A stretch of 64,000 bases of DNA from assembly GCF_014164785.1 (NCBI RefSeq), contig NZ_JACJFN010000003.1:1-64000 (forward strand). Direction: 5' to 3'. Made by a program: the position numbers and the translations under genes. The stretch comes from Aquipseudomonas guryensis. Lineage in GTDB: Bacteria > Pseudomonadota > Gammaproteobacteria > Pseudomonadales > Pseudomonadaceae. The notes below the pieces were generated by a model. That model was not told the DNA's origin. It saw nothing but the letters and a program-made list of their open reading frames with translations, and made no database searches. Below, piece by piece: positions 40,674-48,163 of the stretch (within the stretch, counting starts at the first letter, position 1; each line of letters begins with the position of its first letter).

Positions 40674-41273
40674 ATGAAAACATTGATCGCCTGGCTGCTG
40701 AGCTACTGGCGTGTCCTGCGCAAACCCAGCGTGCACTACAGCCTGGGCTTTCTGACCCTGTCCGGCTTCGTCGCTGGCATCATCTTCTGGGGCGGCTTCA
40801 ACACCGCCTTGGAGGCCACCAACACCGAGGCGTTCTGCATCTCCTGCCACGAGATGCGCGACAACGTGTACGTCGAGCTGAAGGACACCATCCACTACAC
40901 CAACCGCTCCGGCGTGCGCGCCACCTGTCCGGACTGCCACGTGCCGCACCAGTGGACCGACAAGATTGCGCGCAAGATGCAGGCCTCCAAGGAGGTCTGG
41001 GGCAAGATCTTTGGCACCATCGACACCCGCGACAAGTTTCTCGCCCTGCGCCGCGAACTGGCCGAGCACGAATGGGCCCGGCTCAAGGCCAACGACTCGC
41101 TGGAGTGCCGCAACTGCCACAACTTCGAGTTCATGGACTTCACCCGCCAGGGCCAGCGCGCCCGGCAGATGCACTCCACCGCGTTGGCCGCCGGCGAGGC
41201 CACCTGCATCGATTGCCACAAGGGCATCGCCCACCACCTGCCGGACATGAGCGGAGTGAAAGGCTGGGAGTGA
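40674..41273 (+). CDS. napC: NapC, tetraheme membrane quinol dehydrogenase
   Basis: 199 residues from ATG 40674 (AAGGAGG 8 bases upstream). One N-terminal membrane helix (about 23-43) and four CxxCH haem sites at Cys55, Cys85, Cys145 and Cys178. NapC oxidises ubiquinol or menaquinol and passes electrons to NapB. No napG/H genes are present. The product is the standard NapC/NirT type. Confidence 0.95.
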   Translation: MKTLIAWLLSYWRVLRKPSVHYSLGFLTLSGFVAGIIFWGGFNTALEATNTEAFCISCHEMRDNVYVELKDTIHYTNRSGVRATCPDCHVPHQWTDKIARKMQASKEVWGKIFGTIDTRDKFLALRRELAEHEWARLKANDSLECRNCHNFEFMDFTRQGQRARQMHSTALAAGEATCIDCHKGIAHHLPDMSGVKGWE

Positions 41274-41346
41274 CGGCGCCTGGGCCGTCATGCGCCGGTC
41301 ACCCAACCGTCATATCAACGACATGGCGCCGCCGGAAACTGGCGCC

Positions 41347-42492
41347 ATGACTGTCACAAGCCTGCATATCGCTCTCGTCAGCGAAACCTTCCCGCCGGAA
41401 ATCAACGGCGTGGCCAATACCCTCGGACGCCTGTGCCAGGGCCTGCGCGAGCGCGGCCATCGGCTGCAGCTGATCCGCCCACGGCAAAGCGAGGACCAGC
41501 AACGGCGCAGCGACGACGATCTGCTGCTGACACGCGGCTGGCCGCTACCCGGCTATAACGGCCTACAGTGGGGACAGTCGGCGCTGAACAAGCTGCTGCG
41601 CCGCTGGCAGCACAACCGCCCGGACGTGCTGTATGTCGCAACTGAAGGGCCGCTGGGGCTGTCCGCCATCCGTGCGGCCAGGCGCCTGGGCATCCCGGTG
41701 GTCAGCGGCTTTCATACCAACTTCCAGCAATACAGCGGGCACTACGGCCTGGGCCTGCTGGCCCGCCTGCTCACCCACTACCTGCGCTGGTTTCACAACC
41801 GCACCAGCACCACCCTGGTCCCCAGCGCCAGCCAGAGTCTGGAACTGCAACGGCGTGGTTTCGAGCGCCTGCAACTGCTCGCCCGCGGGGTCGACAGCCA
41901 GCTGTTCCACCCGGCCCGGCGCTCGGCCGAACTGCGCGCCAGCTGGGGCCTGCACGACGATGACATCGCCATACTGCATGTCGGCCGCCTGGCGCCGGAA
42001 AAGAACCTGGCCTTGCTGCAACGCAGCTTCCTGGCCCTGCAGTCACGCTATCCGCAGCAGCGCCTGCAACTGGTACTGGTCGGCGATGGCCCGCAGCGCG
42101 CCGAGTTGCAGAACGCCCTGCCGGACGCCATTTTCTGCGGCCTGCAACGTGGCGAAGAACTGGCCGCGCACTATGCCAGCGGCGACCTGTTCCTCTTCCC
42201 CAGCCTATCGGAAACCTTCGGCAACGTGGTGCTCGAAGCGCTGGCCTCAGGCCTGGCCGTGGTCGCCTTCGACCAGGCCGCAGCGGCCCAGCACATCCGC
42301 CACGGACACAGTGGCGCGCTGGCCATGCCCGGTGACGAGCAAGGCTTCATCGACGCCGCCCACTGGCTGCTGGAAGACCGCGAAAGCCTGCGCCGGGTGC
42401 GCCTCAATGCTCGCCAGCACGCCAGCCGGCAAGGCTGGGCGGCGATCGTCGAGCAGTTCGAAGGTCATCTGCTGCAGGCGCGGCTTTCCTAG
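41347..42492 (+). CDS. GT4-family glycosyltransferase
   Basis: 381 residues from ATG 41347, with earlier in-frame ATGs at 41290 and 41323 less likely. The N-terminal Rossmann domain starts HIALVSETFPPEINGVANT, and the C-terminal GT-B donor domain has HVGRLAPEKNLALL, LVLVGDGPQRAEL and the SETFGNVVLEALASG Glu-x7-Glu motif. It resembles alpha-mannosyl or glucosyl transferases making glycolipids, such as MgtA-type or GtfA-like enzymes. Acceptor is unknown. In P. aeruginosa a glycosyltransferase gene of this region lies close to cysZ; here the nap operon lies between. Confidence 0.88.
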   Translation: MTVTSLHIALVSETFPPEINGVANTLGRLCQGLRERGHRLQLIRPRQSEDQQRRSDDDLLLTRGWPLPGYNGLQWGQSALNKLLRRWQHNRPDVLYVATEGPLGLSAIRAARRLGIPVVSGFHTNFQQYSGHYGLGLLARLLTHYLRWFHNRTSTTLVPSASQSLELQRRGFERLQLLARGVDSQLFHPARRSAELRASWGLHDDDIAILHVGRLAPEKNLALLQRSFLALQSRYPQQRLQLVLVGDGPQRAELQNALPDAIFCGLQRGEELAAHYASGDLFLFPSLSETFGNVVLEALASGLAVVAFDQAAAAQHIRHGHSGALAMPGDEQGFIDAAHWLLEDRESLRRVRLNARQHASRQGWAAIVEQFEGHLLQARLS

Positions 42493-42552
42493 GAGCGGCT
42501 GCAGCCGCGATGCGTGCACGGCAAACGGCATCGCGGATAAATCTGCTCCCAC
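42490..42552. repeat. Pseudomonas REP-like repeat
   Basis: AGGAGCGGCTGCAGCCGCGATGC at the left and GCATCGCGG..CTGCTCCCAC at the right form an interrupted palindrome typical of pseudomonad intergenic repeats. It is between the glycosyltransferase and the terminator of the flavin oxidoreductase. Confidence 0.65.
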
Positions 42553-42585
42553 AAAGCCCATGCCGCCAACCGACAGGCATAAAAA

Positions 42586-42605
42586 AGCCCCGGTGTGCCG
42601 GGGCT
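42586..42605 (-). terminator. Terminator of the flavin oxidoreductase gene
   Basis: GCCCCGG-TGTG-CCGGGGC stem followed on the minus strand by TTTTTT. Confidence 0.9.
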
Positions 42606-42651
42606 CGAAGGGTGCACCGGCAAGCCGGCGCACAGGGGTAACACGGGCTGA

Positions 42652-43761
42652 TCAGACAAGTTGCTTGAGGGCTTCACGACTGAACGGCAGGATGTCCTGC
42701 TCACGGTTGTCGCGCACCTTCACCGCCCAGTCCGGGTCGACCAGCAGGGCACGGCCCACGGCCACCAGATCGAACTCCTGCTTGTTCAGGCGCTCCAGCA
42801 GGTTCTCCAGGCTGGCCGGCTCGGCGACCTTGTCGGTGTTGACCATGAACTGCAGGAACTCGCCGTCCAGGCCGACGCTGCCCACAGTGATGGTCGGCTT
42901 GCCGGTCAGCTGACGGGTCCAGCCGGCCAGGTTGAGGTCGGAACCTTCGAACTCCGGCTCCCAGAAGCGGCGGGTCGAGCAGTGGAAGATATCCACGCCG
43001 GCGTCGGACAGCGGCTTGAGGAAGGCCCCCAGCTCTTCCGGGGTCTGTACCAGACGCGCGGTGTAGTCCTGCTGCTTCCACTGGGAGAAGCGGAAGATGA
43101 TCGGGAAGTCCGGGCCTACGGCGGCGCGCACGGCCTGGATCAGCTCGATGGCGAAACGCGAACGCTGGGCCAGGTCGCCACCGTATTCGTCGCTGCGCTG
43201 GTTGCTGCCAGCCCAGAAGAACTGGTCGACCAGGTAGCCGTGGGCGCCGTGGATTTCCACGCCGTCCATGCCGATGGCCTGGGCGTCACGGGCGGCCTGG
43301 GCAAAGGCGGCGATGACTTCGTCGATGTCGCCCTTGGTCATGCCATGCACGACCACGTTGCCGTCCTTCACCTTCTCGCTCGGGCCGTAGCCCGGCACGC
43401 TGGCGTCCGGCTCGGTGCCCAGCTTGCGCACGTTACCCACGTGCCACAGCTGCGGGACGATCTTGCCGCCTTCAGCGTGTACCGCATCAACCACCTGCTT
43501 CCAGCCGGCTAGTGCGTCGGCGCCATAGAAGCGCGGCACGTGCGGGTAACCGTTGGCGGCCTTGTGACCGACGGTGGTGCCTTCGGTGACGATCAGGCCA
43601 ACACCGCCAGCGGCGCGGCGACGGTAGTACTCGACAACCTGGGCATTGGGCACACCGCCTGGGGAGAAGGAACGGGTCATCGGCGCCATCACCACGCGGG
43701 TCGGCAATTCCAGATTGCCCAGGCGGAAGGATTGGAACAGGGCTTGTACGGGGGCGGTCAT
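42652..43761 (-). CDS. Old yellow enzyme-family NADH:flavin oxidoreductase (NemA-like)
   Basis: 369 residues. FMN barrel with RVVMAPMTRSFS at the start, PQLWHVGNVRK, GVEIHGAHGYLVDQF (His-x-x-His pair in substrate site), and the phosphate-binding IITVGSVGLDGE..VGRALLVDPDW. It reduces electrophilic alkenes, nitro compounds or quinones with NAD(P)H. It is transcribed just after the TetR gene (57 bp apart), the nemR-nemA arrangement of E. coli, and shares that gene's operator sequence. Confidence 0.93.
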   Translation of the reverse strand: MTAPVQALFQSFRLGNLELPTRVVMAPMTRSFSPGGVPNAQVVEYYRRRAAGGVGLIVTEGTTVGHKAANGYPHVPRFYGADALAGWKQVVDAVHAEGGKIVPQLWHVGNVRKLGTEPDASVPGYGPSEKVKDGNVVVHGMTKGDIDEVIAAFAQAARDAQAIGMDGVEIHGAHGYLVDQFFWAGSNQRSDEYGGDLAQRSRFAIELIQAVRAAVGPDFPIIFRFSQWKQQDYTARLVQTPEELGAFLKPLSDAGVDIFHCSTRRFWEPEFEGSDLNLAGWTRQLTGKPTITVGSVGLDGEFLQFMVNTDKVAEPASLENLLERLNKQEFDLVAVGRALLVDPDWAVKVRDNREQDILPFSREALKQLV

Positions 43762-43785
43762 GGGAGCTCCTCAAGCCGGTCGGTC

Positions 43786-43799
43786 GACCGGTCGTCTCG
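43786..43799. promoter_or_regulatory. TetR/NemR operator upstream of the flavin oxidoreductase
   Basis: GACCGGTCGTCTCG, centred on palindromic CGACCGGTCG, lies in the 57-bp gap before the oxidoreductase gene. The same 14 bases occur at 44427-44440 upstream of tetR. Confidence 0.75.
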
Positions 43800-43818
43800 T
43801 TAATCGGGTGTTAAAAAA

Positions 43819-44412
43819 TCAGGGCTGCAGCAGCAGCTCCAGACGGGTGATAAAGGCATCCAGGGCTTGCGTGCTGCGGCCGACCTTGAGTCGCGCCAGC
43901 ACACCCTGCCAGGCGTTGGCGATAAAGCTGGCGAGGTTGGCGCAGTCTTCCTCGGCATGCAGCTCGCCGGCCTGACGGGCCTGTTCCAGGCAGCGCTGGA
44001 GGATGTCCACCGAAGCCTGCTGAATCGCTTCGACCTGCGCGCCGATGGCCGGCAGCAGCTCGCTCATCTCGAAACTCAGGCTGCCGATGAAGCAGTGGTA
44101 TTCGGCTTTTTCCTGGCGCAGGAAGTGCGCCTGCAGCTCGCGGTAGTAGGCCAGGATGCGCGCTCGCGGGCTCAGCTCGGGGTTGCCCAGGGCTTCGGCA
44201 TAGCGCTGCAGGCGCGGCTGGTAGACGAACTCCAGGGCCTGCAGGGCGAAGTCTTCCTTGCTGGCGAAGTAGTGGTAGAAGGAACCCTTGGGGATGCCCG
44301 CGGCCTGGACGATTTCCTGCACCCCGGTGCCGTGGTAGCCGCGGCGGGTCATTACCGCCGAGCCCTTGGCCAGGATCAGGTCACGCTTGTCGAATCGAAT
44401 GCTGGTGTTCAT
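43819..44412 (-). CDS. TetR-family regulator, NemR-like
   Basis: 197 residues from ATG 44412 (another in-frame ATG at 44424). The TetR HTH (residues about 10-55: GYHGTGVQEIVQAAGIPKGS with FYHYFASKEDFA) is followed by a helical effector domain. Cys107 in EYHCFIGSLSFEMSE aligns with Cys106 of E. coli NemR, the cysteine modified by reactive chlorine and electrophiles. Operon with the oxidoreductase gene and a shared palindromic operator suggest autoregulated electrophile defence. Confidence 0.85.
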   Translation of the reverse strand: MNTSIRFDKRDLILAKGSAVMTRRGYHGTGVQEIVQAAGIPKGSFYHYFASKEDFALQALEFVYQPRLQRYAEALGNPELSPRARILAYYRELQAHFLRQEKAEYHCFIGSLSFEMSELLPAIGAQVEAIQQASVDILQRCLEQARQAGELHAEEDCANLASFIANAWQGVLARLKVGRSTQALDAFITRLELLLQP

Positions 44413-44426
44413 GACGGCGAGCATAT

Positions 44427-44440
44427 GACCGGTCGTCTCG
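44427..44440. promoter_or_regulatory. TetR/NemR operator upstream of its own gene
   Basis: Second copy of GACCGGTCGTCTCG, 14 bp before the tetR start codon. Its core GACCGGTC is palindromic, as expected for a dimer site. Confidence 0.75.
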
Positions 44441-44542
44441 CCTCGCCCAGCACTATTGATTCTGGTGATTTAGCCCCAGAAGCCGGCAGCGTTTTGATCA
44501 CCGCGCCGGCCTGGCTCCTACAAATATGGGCGGCGGCGGTGC

Positions 44543-45280
44543 TTACAGCCAGGTCACCTGCTGTTCAAGGGGAAAGCGCAGGCGCGGGTTGTACACGCCC
44601 TTCTCGCCCTGGCGGCCCACGGCCAGCAGCATGATCGGAATGGCCTGGCGCGGGATGTCCAACACCTTGCGCAGGCGCACCTCGTCAAAGCCCTCCATTG
44701 GGCAGGTCGCAAAACCGTGACTCTGGAAGGCCAGCATCAGGTTCTCGGCCGCCAGGGCGGTGGACTTTACCGCCCAGATGCGCATGTCGGCCTTGCTGTT
44801 GGGTTTGCGCATCAGCGGCTTGCGCAGCGCGGCCAGGCGCACCAACTGGCGCTTGAACAGGCCGAAAAGGCCCAGCGGGCCTTGGTTGTACTGAAACGGC
44901 GCAGTCTTGGCGTAGAAGCTGCGGATGCGCAGCGGCACCTCGGCTTCGGGCCAGTAGTCGACAATGTTCCGGCAGGCCTGGCGCCAGGTATCCGGGCGCG
45001 CCAGCACGGCGATGATCAGCGGCGCCTTGGCCGCGTTTTGACTCATGCACACCGGGTGCAGGTGTGCCAGCAGTGCCGGATCGCGGATCACCTGGAAGCT
45101 CCAGGGCTGCAGGTTGCAGGAATTGGGCGCGAGCACGGCCAGCTCCAGGCAGTCGCGAATCACCGCCTCGGGCACCGCCTCGCTGGTGAAGCGACGCACC
45201 GCGCGGCGGCTCTCGATCAGCGCACGCAAAGCCGCCGGCGAAGCATGGGCCACGGCATCATCCTGGGGAAAACTGGTCAT
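44543..45280 (-). CDS. Nitroreductase-family protein
   Basis: 245 residues from ATG 45280 with GAGGAG 9 bases upstream. RRAVRRFTSEAVPEAVIRD and LAPNSCNLQPWSFQVI near the N-terminus, AAENLMLAFQSHGFATCPM, and a C-terminal LLAVGRQG are nitroreductase FMN-fold blocks. It reduces nitro groups or quinones with NAD(P)H, or acts as a flavin reductase. Next to the nemR/nemA-like pair it may share in electrophile detoxification, although it has its own promoter region. Confidence 0.9.
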   Translation of the reverse strand: MTSFPQDDAVAHASPAALRALIESRRAVRRFTSEAVPEAVIRDCLELAVLAPNSCNLQPWSFQVIRDPALLAHLHPVCMSQNAAKAPLIIAVLARPDTWRQACRNIVDYWPEAEVPLRIRSFYAKTAPFQYNQGPLGLFGLFKRQLVRLAALRKPLMRKPNSKADMRIWAVKSTALAAENLMLAFQSHGFATCPMEGFDEVRLRKVLDIPRQAIPIMLLAVGRQGEKGVYNPRLRFPLEQQVTWL

Positions 45281-45365
45281 CGCACTGCTCCTCGGCAAGT
45301 CAGCCGATTAAGCAGGGCGACGCTGCGCTCGACAAGCCGTACGGGGGAAACAGCCGGAGCATTGG

Positions 45366-45393
45366 CGCATTTGCCCGCTATTGGGCAAATGCG
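45366..45393. repeat. 11-bp perfect inverted repeat
   Basis: CGCATTTGCCC at 45366-45376 and GGGCAAATGCG at 45383-45393 with a 6-base centre. No T-run on either strand, so it is more like an operator or attenuator than a terminator. Confidence 0.5.
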
Positions 45394-45403
45394 TCCGGGT
45401 GCA

Positions 45404-45886
45404 TCAGCCCAGGGCTTTCTCGATGGCCTGCAGCAGCGCCGGATCATCTGGCGTGGTGCGCGGGGAGAAACGCGCCAGCACGCGGCCATCGCGGCCGACC
45501 AGGAATTTTTCGAAGTTCCAGGTGATGTCGCCAGGGAACTCGGCACCCTCGCCCGCCAGCAGTCGGTACAGCGGGTGACGGCCGGGGCCGTTGACCTCCA
45601 GCTTGCTGCCCAGGGGGAAGGTCACGCCGTAGGTGAGGCTGCAGAATGTGCGGATTTCCTCTTCAGTGCCCGGTTCCTGGCCGGCGAACTGGTTGCACGG
45701 CAGGCCCAGCACGGTAAAGCCGCGCTCACGGTACTGCTGGTAGAGGGTTTCCAGGGCGGCGTATTGCGGGGTCAGGCCACACTTGGAGGCGACATTGACC
45801 ACCAGCACCAGTTGGCCTTTGTAAGGCGCAAGGGGCAGATCCTGGCCATCCAGCGCACGCAGATTGAGGTCGTGAAAGGCACTCAT
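45404..45886 (-). CDS. Glutathione peroxidase
   Basis: 160 residues from ATG 45886 (AAGGAG 6-7 bases upstream). Thioredoxin-fold peroxidase with the active Cys in NVASKCGLTPQY, Gln in NQFAGQEPG and Trp in TWNFEKFLV. It reduces hydrogen peroxide and lipid peroxides, with thioredoxin or glutathione as donor. Cys rather than selenocysteine. Confidence 0.94.
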   Translation of the reverse strand: MSAFHDLNLRALDGQDLPLAPYKGQLVLVVNVASKCGLTPQYAALETLYQQYRERGFTVLGLPCNQFAGQEPGTEEEIRTFCSLTYGVTFPLGSKLEVNGPGRHPLYRLLAGEGAEFPGDITWNFEKFLVGRDGRVLARFSPRTTPDDPALLQAIEKALG

Positions 45887-45929
45887 GAATAACTCCTTGA
45901 GAATGCAAGATATTCTGCGCAGAGGACAA

Positions 45930-45953
45930 AAAAGGCGCCCGCGGGCGCCTTTT
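45930..45953 (-). terminator. Terminator of slyD
   Basis: AAAAGGCGCCC / GGGCGCCTTTT stem. On the minus strand a T-run follows. Confidence 0.85.
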
Positions 45954-46073
45954 CCGTTCACTCAGCGTAGCAGCCGCGACCACCGTTGGAACGACCATAA
46001 GTCGATTTACGGGGTCATCAATCAGGCTGCCAATAAGAGCTGAAACACGATCTTGCGGGTCAGAGCGAACGGC

Positions 46074-46090
46074 AGATCGTGAACAGTTCT
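46074..46090. repeat. Single end of the 20.7 kb MITE-like element
   Basis: AGATCGTGAACAGTTCT matches the right terminal repeat of the element at 20746-20885 and also lies directly against a stop codon (slyD). The rest of the element is missing. Confidence 0.6.
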
Positions 46091-46575
46091 TAGTGGTGAT
46101 GACCACCTTCGCCGTGGATATGACCGTGAGCCAGCTCTTCGGCCAGGGCCTCGCGAACGCTGACCACTTTGACCTGGAAGTGCAGGCGCTGACCGGCCAG
46201 CGGGTGGTTGCCGTCGACGATCACGTCGTCGCCGTCGAGGTCACGGATGGTGACAATCTGCATGCCGCCGTCCGGCCCGGAGGCGTGGAACTGCATGCCC
46301 ACTTCCAGCTCGTCGACACCCTCGAACATGCTGCGGTTGAGGGTAGCCACCAGCTCGGCGCTGTATTCGCCATAGGCATCTACCGGCTCGATGGCCACCT
46401 TCAGCTCGTCGCCGGCCTGCTTGCCTTCGAGGGCCTTTTCCAGGCCGATGATGATATTGCCAGCACCGTGCAGGTACGCCAGCGGCGCGCCACCGGCGGA
46501 GCTGTCGATCACCTCACCGGCATCGTTGGTCAGGGTATAGTCGATGGAGACTGCCTTGTTAGCGGCGATCAGCAT
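46090..46575 (-). CDS. slyD: FKBP-type peptidyl-prolyl isomerase SlyD
   Basis: 161 residues. FKBP fold with inserted chaperone flap; the C-terminal HGHIHGEGGHHH is a metal-binding histidine tail. The short SlyD-type isomerase folds proteins and delivers nickel. Start ATG 46575. It is divergent from a DUF3565 gene whose start codon overlaps it. Confidence 0.95.
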   Translation of the reverse strand: MLIAANKAVSIDYTLTNDAGEVIDSSAGGAPLAYLHGAGNIIIGLEKALEGKQAGDELKVAIEPVDAYGEYSAELVATLNRSMFEGVDELEVGMQFHASGPDGGMQIVTIRDLDGDDVIVDGNHPLAGQRLHFQVKVVSVREALAEELAHGHIHGEGGHHH

Positions 46576-46897
46576 GAGGTGGGACCTTTTGCAAAAGATT
46601 GAAGAACGCGCGAGTTTACCTGTCGGCTCGGTCGAATGCGACCAGAAGCCGGACGGACGGAACGCTCAGCCCAGTCAACTGCTGGGCTTCCATCAGGATG
46701 AAGAAGGTCACTGGGTGGCCGAGCTGTCCTGTGGGCATACTCAGCACCTGCGCCACCAGCCGCCCTGGCAGAACCGTGACTGGGTGACAGATGCCCAGCA
46801 GCGCCAGCAACGCATCGGCCAGCCGTTCGCCTGTGGCTGGTGCCAGGCCGAGCTGGAAGGTAGAGCCTACAAGGCGCCGACAACGAGTAAGGAGTAG
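46574..46897 (+). CDS. DUF3565 zinc-ribbon-like protein
   Basis: 107 residues from ATG 46574, whose codon overlaps slyD's start on the other strand; a TTG at 46589 is the alternative. The core [30 protein letters not shown] and FACGWCQ is the DUF3565 signature with Cys/His ligands. Most family members start just before the core, so the first 47 residues here are unusual and the start is uncertain. It precedes ackA by 2 bp (stop to start), so they are likely co-transcribed. Confidence 0.82.
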   Translation: MRWDLLQKIEERASLPVGSVECDQKPDGRNAQPSQLLGFHQDEEGHWVAELSCGHTQHLRHQPPWQNRDWVTDAQQRQQRIGQPFACGWCQAELEGRAYKAPTTSKE

Positions 46898-46899
46898 TC

Positions 46900-48087
46900 A
46901 TGCCGGCACGCAACATTCTGGTAATCAACTGCGGCAGTTCGTCGATCAAATTCGCCCTGATCAACGAAGCCCAACCCGACTTCATCCTCAGCGGCCTGGC
47001 CGAACGACTGGGCAGCCCGGAAGCGGTGCTGCACTGGCAGCATGCCGACAACAAGGACAGCCTGCTGCTGCAGGGCGGCGATCACCGCGCCGCCCTCGCC
47101 CAGCTACTGCCGCTGGTGCAGAGTGCCGCTGGTGGCCAGCTGCATGGCATCGGCCATCGCGTGGTACATGGCGGCGAGCAGTTCACCAGCGCCTGTCTGA
47201 TTGACCCGCTCAGCCTGCTGGCGATCCGCGCCACCGCGCCGCTGGCGCCACTGCACAACCCAGCCAATCTGCTGGGTATCGAGGCCGCGCTCAAGCTGTT
47301 CCCCGAGCTGCCGCAGGTCGCGGTATTCGACACTGCCTTCCACCAGAGCCTGCCCGAACATGCCTTCCGCTACGCCGTACCGGAGGCGCTGTACCGCGAG
47401 CACGGCGTGCGCCGCTATGGCTTCCACGGCACCAGCCACCGTTTCGTCAGCCAGCGCGCGGCCGAGATGAGTGGCCTGGACTTTGCCGACAGCAGCTGGC
47501 TGTCGGCGCACCTGGGCAATGGCTGTTCGACCTGCGCCATCGTCAATGGTCAGAGCCGCGACACCAGCATGGGCCTGACCCCGCTGGAAGGCCTGGTGAT
47601 GGGCACCCGCAGCGGCGATGTCGACCCCAATCTGCATGGTCACCTGGCGCGCACCCTGGGCTGGAGCCTGGAACGCATCGACAGCCTGCTGAACAAGGAA
47701 AGCGGCCTGCTTGGCCTGTCCGGCCTGTCCAACGACATGCGCAGCCTGGAGCAGGCACGCGCCGAGGGGCATGCCGGCGCGACACTGGCCATCGAGGTGT
47801 TTTGCTACCGCCTGGCCAAGTCTCTGGCCGCCATGAGCTGCGCTCTGCCACGGCTGGACGGGCTGATCTTCACCGGTGGCATCGGCGAGAACTCGCCGTT
47901 GATCCGCAGCAAGACGCTGGCGCACCTAAGACTGTTCAATCTCGCCCTCGATGAAACGGCTAACGCCGCCTGCATCCGTGGCGCCGCCGGGCCGATCCAC
48001 AGCCCAGGCAGCCCGCGCGTACTGGTCGTACCGACCAACGAGGAGCGACAGATCGCTCTCGACACCCTGGCCCTGCTCAACGAATAA
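46900..48087 (+). CDS. ackA: Acetate kinase
   Basis: 395 residues. [16 protein letters not shown] (phosphate 1 site), [50 protein letters not shown] and GGIGENS are the signatures of the acetokinase family. It interconverts acetate and acetyl phosphate with ATP. It pairs with pta. Confidence 0.97.
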   Translation: MPARNILVINCGSSSIKFALINEAQPDFILSGLAERLGSPEAVLHWQHADNKDSLLLQGGDHRAALAQLLPLVQSAAGGQLHGIGHRVVHGGEQFTSACLIDPLSLLAIRATAPLAPLHNPANLLGIEAALKLFPELPQVAVFDTAFHQSLPEHAFRYAVPEALYREHGVRRYGFHGTSHRFVSQRAAEMSGLDFADSSWLSAHLGNGCSTCAIVNGQSRDTSMGLTPLEGLVMGTRSGDVDPNLHGHLARTLGWSLERIDSLLNKESGLLGLSGLSNDMRSLEQARAEGHAGATLAIEVFCYRLAKSLAAMSCALPRLDGLIFTGGIGENSPLIRSKTLAHLRLFNLALDETANAACIRGAAGPIHSPGSPRVLVVPTNEERQIALDTLALLNE

Positions 48088-48090
48088 AGC

Positions 48091-48113
48091 GCAGGAGCGA
48101 GCTCTGCTCGCGA
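48091..48113. repeat. Small palindromic repeat between ackA and pta
   Basis: AGGAGCGAGCTCTGCTCGCGAA, related to the pseudomonad repeat class at 42,490. It separates the two genes by 76 bp. Confidence 0.5.
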
Positions 48114-48163
48114 ATCGAATACCGCAAGCGATCAACGCGAACGCCTACCAGGACGAAGAAACC

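Noticed and set aside
41633..42913. 426-codon plus-strand frame across the glycosyltransferase and into the flavin oxidoreductase
   Set aside because: Low-complexity Ser/Cys/Arg-rich translation and it crosses a terminator.
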